Below, one piece after another: positions 43,363-51,136 of a stretch of 55,853 nt of DNA. The notes under the pieces are model-generated. The model made no database searches. It worked only from the letters and a program-made list of their open reading frames with translations, and was not told the DNA's origin. How positions within the stretch are numbered: the first letter of the stretch is position 1; each line of letters begins with the position of its first letter. The stretch covers positions 1-55,853 of the forward strand of contig CAIQOO010000057.1 of assembly GCA_903873485.1 (NCBI GenBank), written 5' to 3'. The position numbers were made by a program, and so were the translations under genes. Origin of the DNA: an uncultured beta proteobacterium (lineage in GTDB: Bacteria; Pseudomonadota; Gammaproteobacteria; Burkholderiales; Burkholderiaceae_C).

Positions 43363-44609
43363 GGTTTTGGCAGCCAGACATGCGCCAGCATCACCACGCC
43401 TTGCTCCAGCCCGGTTTGCGTGATGTTCAGAATCAGGCTGTTTTCTACCTGTTCATACACATGCAAAGCGTTTTCGCAAGCCAAAAACCCGGTCACTGCA
43501 TAGCGCCCTTTCAGCAGCGGCAATCGCTCAAACAGCACCACGGCGCGCCCATGACCGCTGCCATCCATCTGCACGCTGGCAGGGTCATCGCCCGACACCA
43601 CACTGGCCACCGTCAGGCCATTGGCATCCGAAAAGCCAAATGCCACGCTGGGCGGCGGCAAGCCCGGGTCGATTGAAAACTCCAGCGTGATCTGCAAATC
43701 CGTCATGCCCGAAACCAGGTCAAGTTCCCGCCCGCTCACCCCGTTGGCGCAGCCGATGATGCGGTCAATGCGCCCGCTGCCGTGCGGTGCCGCCGCTTTC
43801 GGCGGGCTGGCCGGCACCACCGCACTCGCACTGGCAGGCCGGTGTGCCGCCGCCGCAATGCTGGCATTCAGGCTGCTCTGATACGCACTGGTCACCTCGG
43901 CTGCCGTGCCCGCCAGGCGCAGCCGACCGGCCTCAATCCACATCGCCCGCGAACACAGCGCCTCTACCTGGTACATCGAATGCGAACAAAACAAAATCGT
44001 CTTGCCGGCCTCTTTCAGCCCCATGATGCGGTCAAACGACTTGCGGGCAAACGCCCCGTCGCCCACCGACAACGCCTCGTCAATCACCAAAATATCCGGC
44101 TCCACACTGGTCGCCACGGCAAACGCCAGCCGCATGTACATGCCGCTTGAGTAAGTCTTGACTGGCTGCCGAATAAAGTCGCCAATGTCGGCAAACGCCA
44201 GAATACTGTCGAGCCGCGCATTCACCTGGGCCTGGCTCAGCCCCAAAATGGCAGCATTCATGTCAATATTTTCCAGCCCGGTGAAGTCGGGGTTAAAGCC
44301 CGCGCCCAGCTCCAGCAGCGCCGCTACCCGGCCCCGCACTGCCAGCTCGCCATGGCTGGCCTGCAAGGTGCCGCACACCAGTTGCAGCAGGGTTGATTTG
44401 CCGGCGCCGTTGCGCCCCACAATGCCCACCACCTCGCCCGCTCCAATCGCAAAACTGACCTCCTGCAAAGCCCAAAAATCCCGGTAATAGGCCTTGGCCG
44501 GGCTGCGCCAGCGCCCCCACAGCAGTTGTTTCAGCCGGTCGCCCGGTCGCTCGAACAAGCTGTAGCACTTGCCCAGATCGTGCGCCTCAATGGCCCATTC
44601 AGACGACAT
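43359..44609 (-). CDS. wzt: Wzt, ATP-binding subunit of polysaccharide ABC exporter
   Basis: The 416-residue product has an ABC domain (residues ~1-240): GIVGRNGAGKSTLLQLV (Walker A), YSSGMYMRLAFAVA (signature) and ILVIDEALSVGD (Walker B). A C-terminal ~135-residue domain (IIGCANGVSGRELDLVSGMT onward) is a Wzt C-domain, which in O-antigen exporters recognises the finished chain end. Presence of this domain suggests a capped, length-controlled polymer. The ATG at 44609 overlaps the wzm-like gene by 11 bases. It powers export of the lipid-linked glycan to the periplasm. Confidence 0.92.
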   Translation of the reverse strand: MSSEWAIEAHDLGKCYSLFERPGDRLKQLLWGRWRSPAKAYYRDFWALQEVSFAIGAGEVVGIVGRNGAGKSTLLQLVCGTLQASHGELAVRGRVAALLELGAGFNPDFTGLENIDMNAAILGLSQAQVNARLDSILAFADIGDFIRQPVKTYSSGMYMRLAFAVATSVEPDILVIDEALSVGDGAFARKSFDRIMGLKEAGKTILFCSHSMYQVEALCSRAMWIEAGRLRLAGTAAEVTSAYQSSLNASIAAAAHRPASASAVVPASPPKAAAPHGSGRIDRIIGCANGVSGRELDLVSGMTDLQITLEFSIDPGLPPPSVAFGFSDANGLTVASVVSGDDPASVQMDGSGHGRAVVLFERLPLLKGRYAVTGFLACENALHVYEQVENSLILNITQTGLEQGVVMLAHVWLPKP

Positions 44610-45405
44610 CGGCAAACCCCTTGCGTGCCAGCCTGAAAAAGGCTGCACCCAGCATGGCTATTGCGCAGCACGCTATTAAATGTATGGCAAGTGGGGGCCA
44701 GTCGGGCCACTGGCCATCAAGCAGCACCCGGCGCGTCTGGCTGATCGTCAAGGCCAGCGGGTTCAAAAACATCCACGGCCTGACCGCCGCCGGCAGCGCC
44801 TCCAGCGGGAAAAAAATCGGGCTTAAAAACATCATCAGGCTCACCAGCAGCCCCAGCACTTGGCTGACATCGCGCACATAGGTGCCAATCGCCGCCAGCA
44901 GCCAGCCCAGGCCCACGCACAGCGGCAGCAGCGCCAGCCAGACCAGCGGTAGCGCCAGCACCGACAGCGGCAGCGCGCCCCGGTCCCAGGCACCAAACAG
45001 CAGCAGCAGCAACAGCGCCACCGCCAAATGCACCAGCGCCGCCAGCGCGTTCACCCAAGCCAAAATTTCCAGCGGGAAAATCACTTTTTTCACCAGATGC
45101 GGCTGGTCCAGCACCAGGCGTGGCGCCCGGTTGACACATTCGGCAAAAAAATTGAACACCGCCAGCCCGGCATACATTTGCAGCGCAAAGCTCAGGTTGC
45201 TGTCCGTGTCGGCACCGCCCCAGCGCAGCCGAAAGACAAAGCGAAACACCAGCGTATAAACCCCCAGCATCAGCAGCGGTGTCAAAAACGCCCACAACAC
45301 CCCCAGCACCGACTGCCGGTAACGCGCCTGAAACTCCCGCATGACAAATTGCCTGATCAGGCCCGCATAGCGCCAGGGAAACAAATAAGAAAGCAGGGTC
45401 TGCAA
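44599..45405 (-). CDS. wzm: Wzm, membrane subunit of polysaccharide ABC exporter
   Basis: The 268-residue product is an ABC-2 permease with six helices and the family lead LIRQFVMREFQARYRQSVLG. VLDQPHLVKKVIFPLEILAW is the coupling region, and PIFFPLEALPAAVRPWMFLN, then PLALTISQTRRVLLDG, follow. It pairs with the Wzt-like subunit. It lies 35 bases after the Crp-family gene on the same strand, making the regulator the probable first gene of the operon. A short stretch near its 3-prime end (about 44660-44690) loosely resembles the interspersed repeat. Confidence 0.92.
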   Translation of the reverse strand: MQTLLSYLFPWRYAGLIRQFVMREFQARYRQSVLGVLWAFLTPLLMLGVYTLVFRFVFRLRWGGADTDSNLSFALQMYAGLAVFNFFAECVNRAPRLVLDQPHLVKKVIFPLEILAWVNALAALVHLAVALLLLLLFGAWDRGALPLSVLALPLVWLALLPLCVGLGWLLAAIGTYVRDVSQVLGLLVSLMMFLSPIFFPLEALPAAVRPWMFLNPLALTISQTRRVLLDGQWPDWPPLAIHLIACCAIAMLGAAFFRLARKGFADVV

Positions 45406-45440
45406 AATAAACGCGCCAGGTTGACATCAAGCGGGCGAGT

Positions 45441-46142
45441 TTAACTTTTGGGCGGCTCCACCCGTCCCTCGGCAATGTCTTTCAGATCATTCGGGCGCAC
45501 CAGCATCAGGGTATTGCCCTCGCGCACCAGTATCTTGTTCAAAAAAAGCAGATGAAACGCCCGGGTTACCGTCTCGCGGCTGGCATTGATCATGATTGCC
45601 AGCTCTTGATGGGTTGGCACCTGATCAACGGCTGCCCCGCCAGTGGCGGCACTTGGCTGCGACAACTGCAAAATCAGCACACACAGCCTTTGAAACGGGT
45701 TGGGCAGGCTCAGCAGTGTGCGCTGTGCCATCACGCTGCGCACCCGCTGCGCCAGCCGCGCCATCACGGCCCGCGCCAAGTCAGGGTTGCCGGCAATCAG
45801 TTCCCGGGCAATGCCAGCCTCCAGAACCGCCACGGTCGATTTGGCCGCTGCCACCACAAATTCTGAAACACCCTTGCCATCGACCACCGACAGCTCGCCA
45901 AAATAGTCGCCCGGATCAACAAAATACAAACCAACGCTGCGCCCGTCCATCGTAAAATCCACCCCCTGCAGCCGGCCCTCCACCAAAAAACCGAGCTCCT
46001 GCGTCGGGCTGTCCTTGGACATCACCATGGCCCGGCGCGCAAATGACTTCAGGCTCATTTGCCCAGACAGCGGTTCCAGCGTCTCACGTGGTAATGGTTG
46101 CAGTAGCGGAAACTGAGTCAGTAATTGAAGCGATACAGGCAT
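45441..46142 (-). CDS. Crp/Fnr-family regulator heading the polysaccharide operon
   Basis: The 233-residue product has an N-terminal cyclic-nucleotide-type domain (DPGDYFGELSVVDGKGVSEF) and a C-terminal HTH (THQELAIMINASRETVTRAF). The recognition helix SRETVTR matches that of CRP (Arg-Glu-x3-Arg), which reads TGTGA half-sites. In the phosphate cassette Glu is kept (GEL), but the cAMP-contacting Arg of CRP (Arg82, in ERS) is Val here (GVS), so cAMP binding is doubtful. No Fnr-type cysteines are seen. A perfect palindrome lies 27 bases upstream. Cotranscription with wzm/wzt suggests it controls its own operon. Confidence 0.88.
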   Translation of the reverse strand: MPVSLQLLTQFPLLQPLPRETLEPLSGQMSLKSFARRAMVMSKDSPTQELGFLVEGRLQGVDFTMDGRSVGLYFVDPGDYFGELSVVDGKGVSEFVVAAAKSTVAVLEAGIARELIAGNPDLARAVMARLAQRVRSVMAQRTLLSLPNPFQRLCVLILQLSQPSAATGGAAVDQVPTHQELAIMINASRETVTRAFHLLFLNKILVREGNTLMLVRPNDLKDIAEGRVEPPKS

Positions 46143-46168
46143 TGGTGCGAGTTTATCGGTTCAGAAAG

Positions 46169-46183
46169 ATCACAACTTGTGAT
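46169..46183. promoter_or_regulatory. Perfect 15-base palindrome, candidate operator
   Basis: ATCACAA-C-TTGTGAT is a perfect inverted repeat in the 102-base gap between the divergent Crp-like and FecR genes. The arms contain TGTGA, the half-site expected from the regulator's SRETVTR helix, though they face outward compared with a classical CRP site. At 27 bases from the regulator's start codon it fits autorepression and could also affect the FecR gene. Confidence 0.6.
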
Positions 46184-46244
46184 GCCAGACACAGAAAATT
46201 GTTATCCGATGTGAAAACATCAACCCTCATTCATAGGTGAAAAC

Positions 46245-47642
46245 ATGCACAAATTGTTCCCCTCATCGCCTGTCCTGTCAGCTTGCATGGTGTTGCTGGC
46301 ATCGGCTCACGGTGCCCACGCCACCGGCAGCCCGGCCATTGTTGGCGAAGCCGCCATGGTCATCGGCGTGGCCCATGTCACCAGTGCCAGTGGCGCCACC
46401 AGCCAGATCAGCCGGGGCGGTGCCATCCATGAGGGCGACCGCCTTGAAACCGAATCTGGCGGTCATGTTCATGTCCGCTTTGTCGATGGCGGCCGCCTCA
46501 GCGTTCGCCCCTTGAGCCGCCTGCAGGTCGAAAACTACAGCCATTCCACCGAGCAGCCGGCCCTGACGGCCATCAAGTTTCGCCTTGACGAAGGCGTGGT
46601 GCGCTCCATCACCGGCACCTGGGGCGAGGCCGCCCGAGATCGTTTCCGCCTGAACACCCCGGTGGCCGCCATCGGCGTCAAGGGCACCGATTTTGTCGTC
46701 CGCTCTGATTCTCAAGCCACCGCCGCCTCAGTTTACTCGGGTGCCATTGTGCTGTCGGCACTGTCAGCCGACTGCCAGTCCAGCCTTGGGCCATGCCGCA
46801 ATGGCGGTGAAAAGCTTCTGTCGCAAGACATGAAAGGCCAAATGCTCGAACTTGGCCGTGGCCAGGCCAGCCCGCAACTGGTGCCGCTGGTCGATCTGCT
46901 GGCATTGAACACCCGCAATGGCGCGAGTCAAACCAGCACTGTGGCCGACAAGTCTCCCAATCCCGAAGCCGCCCGGCACCCGTCCACCGACAAACCGGCC
47001 AGCACCGACAAGCCCATCGGCACCGACACCCTGTCTCCCAGCGGTGTCACGGTTTCATCCACCTTGCCTGCAATCAAGCCAGACCTGGCCACCAGCCCGG
47101 TGCTGCCCACCGCGGCTGACCTCACCCCGCCCAGCGTCAGCCAACTGGTTTGGGGCCGCTATGCCTGGGCCAGCGCGGTCGAGGGCGATGCCATCAGCAA
47201 GAGTTTTGAACTCGCGCGCGACAATGGCCGGCGCGTCACGGTCGGCAACGGTGCCTTTGGCCTGTACCGTGAAGTCCCCGCCAGCGGCTCCCAGGTACTG
47301 GCCACGGCCGATGCCACTGCCAGTTTCCGCTTGTCTGGCGCGTCGGCCCAGCTTGTCAACAGCCAGGGCGGCAGCCAGTTCGCCAGCGTCGATAGCGGCT
47401 CGCTCAACCTCGACTTCACCCGCCGCACCTTTGCCACCCAACTCGCTGTCTCCAACGCCACCTTGGGCACCAGCCAGATTGAAGCGGCCGGTTCCGTCGC
47501 CCAAAACGGCGTATTTCTCACCCAAACTGGCAACGCCCAAGTAGCAGGCGCCCTCAGCCTCGACGGTCGCGAAGCCGGTTATCTGTTTGAAAAAACCACC
47601 CCCAGCGGTGCCCTGCGCGGCATCACCCTGTGGGGGCGATGA
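46245..47642 (+). CDS. FecR-domain periplasmic protein
   Basis: The 465-residue product has a signal peptide (VLSACMVLLASAHGAHA, cleavage near 27). A FecR domain spans about residues 50-170 (ISRGGAIHEGDRLETESGGH, VRFVDGGRLSVRPLSRLQVE, then RFRLNTPVAAIGVKGTDFVV). A Pro/Ser/Thr-rich linker and a beta-rich C-terminal ~180 residues follow. FecR-domain proteins of this soluble kind often sit beside CHASE2 cyclases. Here its TGA directly abuts the TTG start of the cyclase gene, so the two are coupled. It may be the periplasmic signal partner of CHASE2. No FecA-type receptor or sigma factor lies in the window. Confidence 0.85.
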   Translation: MHKLFPSSPVLSACMVLLASAHGAHATGSPAIVGEAAMVIGVAHVTSASGATSQISRGGAIHEGDRLETESGGHVHVRFVDGGRLSVRPLSRLQVENYSHSTEQPALTAIKFRLDEGVVRSITGTWGEAARDRFRLNTPVAAIGVKGTDFVVRSDSQATAASVYSGAIVLSALSADCQSSLGPCRNGGEKLLSQDMKGQMLELGRGQASPQLVPLVDLLALNTRNGASQTSTVADKSPNPEAARHPSTDKPASTDKPIGTDTLSPSGVTVSSTLPAIKPDLATSPVLPTAADLTPPSVSQLVWGRYAWASAVEGDAISKSFELARDNGRRVTVGNGAFGLYREVPASGSQVLATADATASFRLSGASAQLVNSQGGSQFASVDSGSLNLDFTRRTFATQLAVSNATLGTSQIEAAGSVAQNGVFLTQTGNAQVAGALSLDGREAGYLFEKTTPSGALRGITLWGR

Positions 47643-49604
47643 TTGACCCAACTTTGGACGCGCCTGTTTAGCAAACATGGCGTCATAGCTGTCAGCCTTG
47701 GGGTGGCCGCGCTCATCAGCGCGGCCTTCCTGTTTTTTGCGGCTGAACTGCTCAACCAGCTCGAACTGCGCAGCAGCGACCAGATATGGCGCATCGGTGC
47801 CGTGCATGCCGACGAGCGCCGCCTGATCGTCGTCGATATTGACGAGCGCAGCCTGCAGCAGATCGGCCCCTGGCCCTGGCCGCACGACACGCAGGCCCGC
47901 CTGATTCAAAAACTGGCCGCCGCTGGCGCGCGCGAACAGATCATTGACATCGTTTTCACCGATGCCCAGCCCCACGAAGCCAGCTTTGTGGCGGCGGTAC
48001 AACAGCAGCAGCCGGTGCTGGCGCAAGTCTTTACCCTCGATCAGGGTGGTCAGCCGTCGGTGGGCGCGCTGGCCGGTGCGCTGGACTGGGCCACTTGCCC
48101 AGCCCCGTTTGCGCAGAGCAACGGCTACCTTGGCAATTTTGCCGCCCTCAAGGCCGACCACGCCGGGCACATCACCCCGCGCGTTGGCCGAGACGGTGTG
48201 GTGCGGCACCAGCCTGCCATCATTTGCCACCAGGGCAAGTCTTACCCGGCATTGGGGCTGGCGGCGCTGATGCGCGGCGCCGGCGAGCGCAACCTGACCC
48301 TGCAGCGTGGCAGCCAGTGGTTCGGCCCGGCTTGGTCGCTGCGCTCGCCCAATCAGGGCATGGATGCCGTGCCGCTTGAAGCCAATGGTGATTTGCGGGT
48401 TTCTTGGCACCTGCACCCCGACAGCTTTGTCAGTGTTTCCGCCAGCGACGTGCTGGCCGACCGCCTGCCTGCCGACCTGCTCAAAGGTGCCTGGGTGCTG
48501 GTCGGGGCCAGCGCCTTTGGCCTCAACGACACCATTGCCACCCCGTTTGAAGGGGCCGCTGCCGGTTTGCAGGTGCATGCCCAAATCATCACCGCGCTGC
48601 TTGACGGCCGCACCCCGTTCACTCCACTGGCGGCACCCGCGCTGCAAGCCGCCGCCGCGCTGCTCGGGCTGGCCAGCCTGGTGGCCTTGAGTCTGCTGGG
48701 GCGCCGCTTTCCGGTCTATTTGCTGCCGCTGGTGGCCACCGGCTGGGCACTGCTGTTTTGGTCAGTCCACGCAATGCTGCTGCTGCAACAAGCCATCTGG
48801 GTTGGCTGGAGCGCCCCAGCCCTCTTTATTTTGTCAACCGGCTCCATCATGGGGGTGTTGCAGCATGCCAAAAGCCGGCTTGACCGCGACCGGCTTTACA
48901 CCCACCTGTCAAGCTATTTACCGGCGCCGGTGGCGGCCGCGCTGGCCCTGCAGCCGCCCAGCAGCGCCATCAAGGCCAGTACCAAACAGGTGTCGGTGCT
49001 GTTTGCCGATATCCGCAATTTTTCTGCTTACTGTGAGGCCCGCCCGCCCGCAGAAGCCGCAGCGGTGCTGCACGCCTTTTTCTCGACCGCCGCACCGATC
49101 GTCGAGGCCCACGGTGGCGTTATTGAAGCCTTTCAGGGCGACGCCATCTTTGCCGTCTGGAACGGCGACCCCGCGCCCGACGCGTGCAGCCCCGACGGCA
49201 AACCCGCGCCGCCCCCGGCCTACCATGCACAGCGTGCCCTTGATGCGGCGGTCGCCTTGCTGTCGGCCGTGCATGGTCTGCTGCCTGATCCGGCACCGGC
49301 CGGCCTTGAGCCGCTGGCGCTGGGCATTGGGGTCGAAACCGGCCCCGCCATGGCCGGCTCATTTGGTCAGGCCAGCCGCCGCACCCACATGGTGATGGGC
49401 CGCACCGTCACCATTGCCAGCCGGCTGGTAGTCATGACCGCCGAGCTGGCCCACCCCATTCTGGTCGGTGAAGGCCTCGCCGGCCAGGTTGGTGCGGTCG
49501 GGCTGGAGTCCATGGGTTTTTTCATGCTCGACGGCATGCGCGCACCCCACCATGTTTATGCCTATCCCCTTGTCCCCGAAGATGCCCCAGGTCAATCGCA
49601 TTGA
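47643..49604 (+). CDS. CHASE2-domain class III nucleotide cyclase
   Basis: The 653-residue product has an N-terminal helix (~12-32), a periplasmic CHASE2 domain (~35-320; IVVDIDERSLQQIGPWPWPH), three helices (~335-410) and a cytoplasmic cyclase domain (~445-640). Metal-binding Asp456 (LFADIRNF) and Asp500 (FQGDAIFAVW) are 44 apart, as in active cyclases. However, the purine-selecting Lys is Ala (EAFQGD), and the Asn of the usual VNLAAR is Thr (VTIASR), though its Arg remains. Activity and substrate are therefore uncertain. TTG at 47643 is the only sensible start. It sits between the FecR and barrel genes and probably senses the envelope. Confidence 0.88.
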   Translation: MTQLWTRLFSKHGVIAVSLGVAALISAAFLFFAAELLNQLELRSSDQIWRIGAVHADERRLIVVDIDERSLQQIGPWPWPHDTQARLIQKLAAAGAREQIIDIVFTDAQPHEASFVAAVQQQQPVLAQVFTLDQGGQPSVGALAGALDWATCPAPFAQSNGYLGNFAALKADHAGHITPRVGRDGVVRHQPAIICHQGKSYPALGLAALMRGAGERNLTLQRGSQWFGPAWSLRSPNQGMDAVPLEANGDLRVSWHLHPDSFVSVSASDVLADRLPADLLKGAWVLVGASAFGLNDTIATPFEGAAAGLQVHAQIITALLDGRTPFTPLAAPALQAAAALLGLASLVALSLLGRRFPVYLLPLVATGWALLFWSVHAMLLLQQAIWVGWSAPALFILSTGSIMGVLQHAKSRLDRDRLYTHLSSYLPAPVAAALALQPPSSAIKASTKQVSVLFADIRNFSAYCEARPPAEAAAVLHAFFSTAAPIVEAHGGVIEAFQGDAIFAVWNGDPAPDACSPDGKPAPPPAYHAQRALDAAVALLSAVHGLLPDPAPAGLEPLALGIGVETGPAMAGSFGQASRRTHMVMGRTVTIASRLVVMTAELAHPILVGEGLAGQVGAVGLESMGFFMLDGMRAPHHVYAYPLVPEDAPGQSH

Positions 49605-50931
49605 ACATCGCGCCTTTGTTCCACTGTTGGCGCTGGCGGGGCTGCTGGCGGCCGGCCCGGCGGCGGGGGTTGAAGACACGGCCTGCGCCGCCTTTGCTGC
49701 GCTGAACCGCCAGCCTGGCGCCAATGGGCCAGACCAATGGCTCGGCGCCCTTGGCAATTGCCAAAACGACGCCAGCTTTCTGGCCGCCCTGGGAGACCTG
49801 CTCAACCAGCAGGGCCGCTACCCCGAGGCCAGCGAACACCTTGAGCGCGCCCTGCTGCTCAACCCCGACCTCAAAGGCGCGCAACTCAGCTATGCCATCG
49901 CACTGGCAGGCATCGGCGATACCGCTGCCGCAGAGGCACTGATTGAGGCACTGCTGACCGACCCCGGTTTGCCCACGCACCTGCGCCACGCCTTGCTCAG
50001 GCAGCAAGACTTGCAGCGCACCCCGCTGCTGCAAACCCGCTTTACCGTCAATGCCCGCTGGGGCCATGACAGCAACCTGCTTAGCGCCCCCAACCTGACC
50101 GACCTGGAGCTGTCCTTGTCCGGCCAGAGCGTCACGCTGCCACTCGACCCCAGCTACCTGGCCAGCCCAGGCCAGTATTACCGCACCGATGCCCAGTTTG
50201 ACCTGCGCCGCCTGCAGCCCAACGGCACCCGCTGGGATTTTTCGGCCAGCCTGCACAACCGCCACAGCCCGGCCGAAGCGCTGGCCGGCGCCACCCAGGC
50301 CGACCTGACCATCGAGCGCAGCACGCCAGCGCTCAACTGGGGCCATTACATCAGTGCCACCGCCTCGGCGCTCAACGCGCAATCCGGAGTTCAGTTACAA
50401 GCCTTGTCGCTGGCGGGCGGTGTCATTTATGCCAAAAACAACGGATTGATTGCCGCCTGTCGGTTACGCACCGGCCTTGAAATGCAATCACGCAACTATA
50501 AAAACAACGATCTGTTGTCTGCACGCTACACCGGGCTGGTGGCCAGTGTGGCTTGTGAACCACTTCAGGGCGCGCAGTGGCTGTTGGGCTTAAAAGCCGG
50601 ACAAGACCAGCCTGACAACCCCGATCGGCCCGGCGGCAGCCAGCGCCAATACAGCCTGCGCGCGGTCGGCGTGTGGCCGCTAGGCCGGGGCCTGGTCAGT
50701 GCCGATATCGAGGCCAGCAGCTACCAGGATGCCACCGGCTACAGTCCCTTGCTGGGGAACGGGCAGGTGCGCAGCATGGCACGCCTGGGCGCGCGGCTCG
50801 AATACCAGCAGCGCCTGACCCCAAACTTGTATTGGTCCGCCGGGCTGGAGGCCGCCCGCCAGACCGCCAACATCAGCCTGTTTCAGCTTCAAAGCACCGG
50901 TGCCTATCTGGCCTGGCGCGCCAGTTGGTAG
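49582..50931 (+). CDS. Outer-membrane protein with TPR region and beta-barrel
   Basis: The 449-residue product has a signal peptide (RAFVPLLALAGLLAAGPAAG). About 110 residues of TPR-like helices follow (GRYPEASEHLERALLLNPDL, LSYAIALAGIGDTAAAEALI). A ~300-residue region of alternating strands ends in AYLAWRASW, with the C-terminal aromatic residue of outer-membrane barrels. The plan recalls Slam/DUF560 surface-lipoprotein translocators, but I cannot confirm the family. The ATG at 49582 overlaps the cyclase gene by 23 bases, so translation is coupled. It may help place or export the next gene's product. Confidence 0.75.
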   Translation: MPQVNRIEHRAFVPLLALAGLLAAGPAAGVEDTACAAFAALNRQPGANGPDQWLGALGNCQNDASFLAALGDLLNQQGRYPEASEHLERALLLNPDLKGAQLSYAIALAGIGDTAAAEALIEALLTDPGLPTHLRHALLRQQDLQRTPLLQTRFTVNARWGHDSNLLSAPNLTDLELSLSGQSVTLPLDPSYLASPGQYYRTDAQFDLRRLQPNGTRWDFSASLHNRHSPAEALAGATQADLTIERSTPALNWGHYISATASALNAQSGVQLQALSLAGGVIYAKNNGLIAACRLRTGLEMQSRNYKNNDLLSARYTGLVASVACEPLQGAQWLLGLKAGQDQPDNPDRPGGSQRQYSLRAVGVWPLGRGLVSADIEASSYQDATGYSPLLGNGQVRSMARLGARLEYQQRLTPNLYWSAGLEAARQTANISLFQLQSTGAYLAWRASW

Positions 50932-50950
50932 CGCACTAATTGATGATTCA

Positions 50951-50966
50951 TGTGATTTCAATCACT
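50951..50966 (+). promoter_or_regulatory. CRP-type site ahead of the RTX/S-layer-like gene
   Basis: TGTGA-TTTCAA-TCACT matches the CRP consensus TGTGA-N6-TCACA at nine of ten positions and contains the palindrome GTGATTTCAATCAC. Its centre (50958.5) lies 41.5 bases before position 51000. A TACAGT element at 50989-50994 fits a -10 box for that start, the class II activator geometry. The gene's ATG is 171 bases downstream of the site. The regulator at 45.4-46.1 kb has a matching recognition helix. Confidence 0.6.
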
Positions 50967-51136
50967 TGTTGGGCAGCGCTGCTTCAACTACAGTAGGGCT
51001 TAAGTTGGTAGCGGAGCCATTCATGCGGCGCAGGCAAAAAGCCTCCCTATGTGATAATCCCGCGGCAAACTTGCATTCTTGGGGGACAACCACCCCTACC
51101 TGGTTCCGATCAAATCAATTTTTTAAGGATTTACAC

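Noticed and set aside
44655..44690. Seventh copy of the interspersed repeat in the wzm-like gene
   Set aside because: Only about 20 bases look similar and the region encodes a normal C-terminal helix, so chance likeness is as likely.
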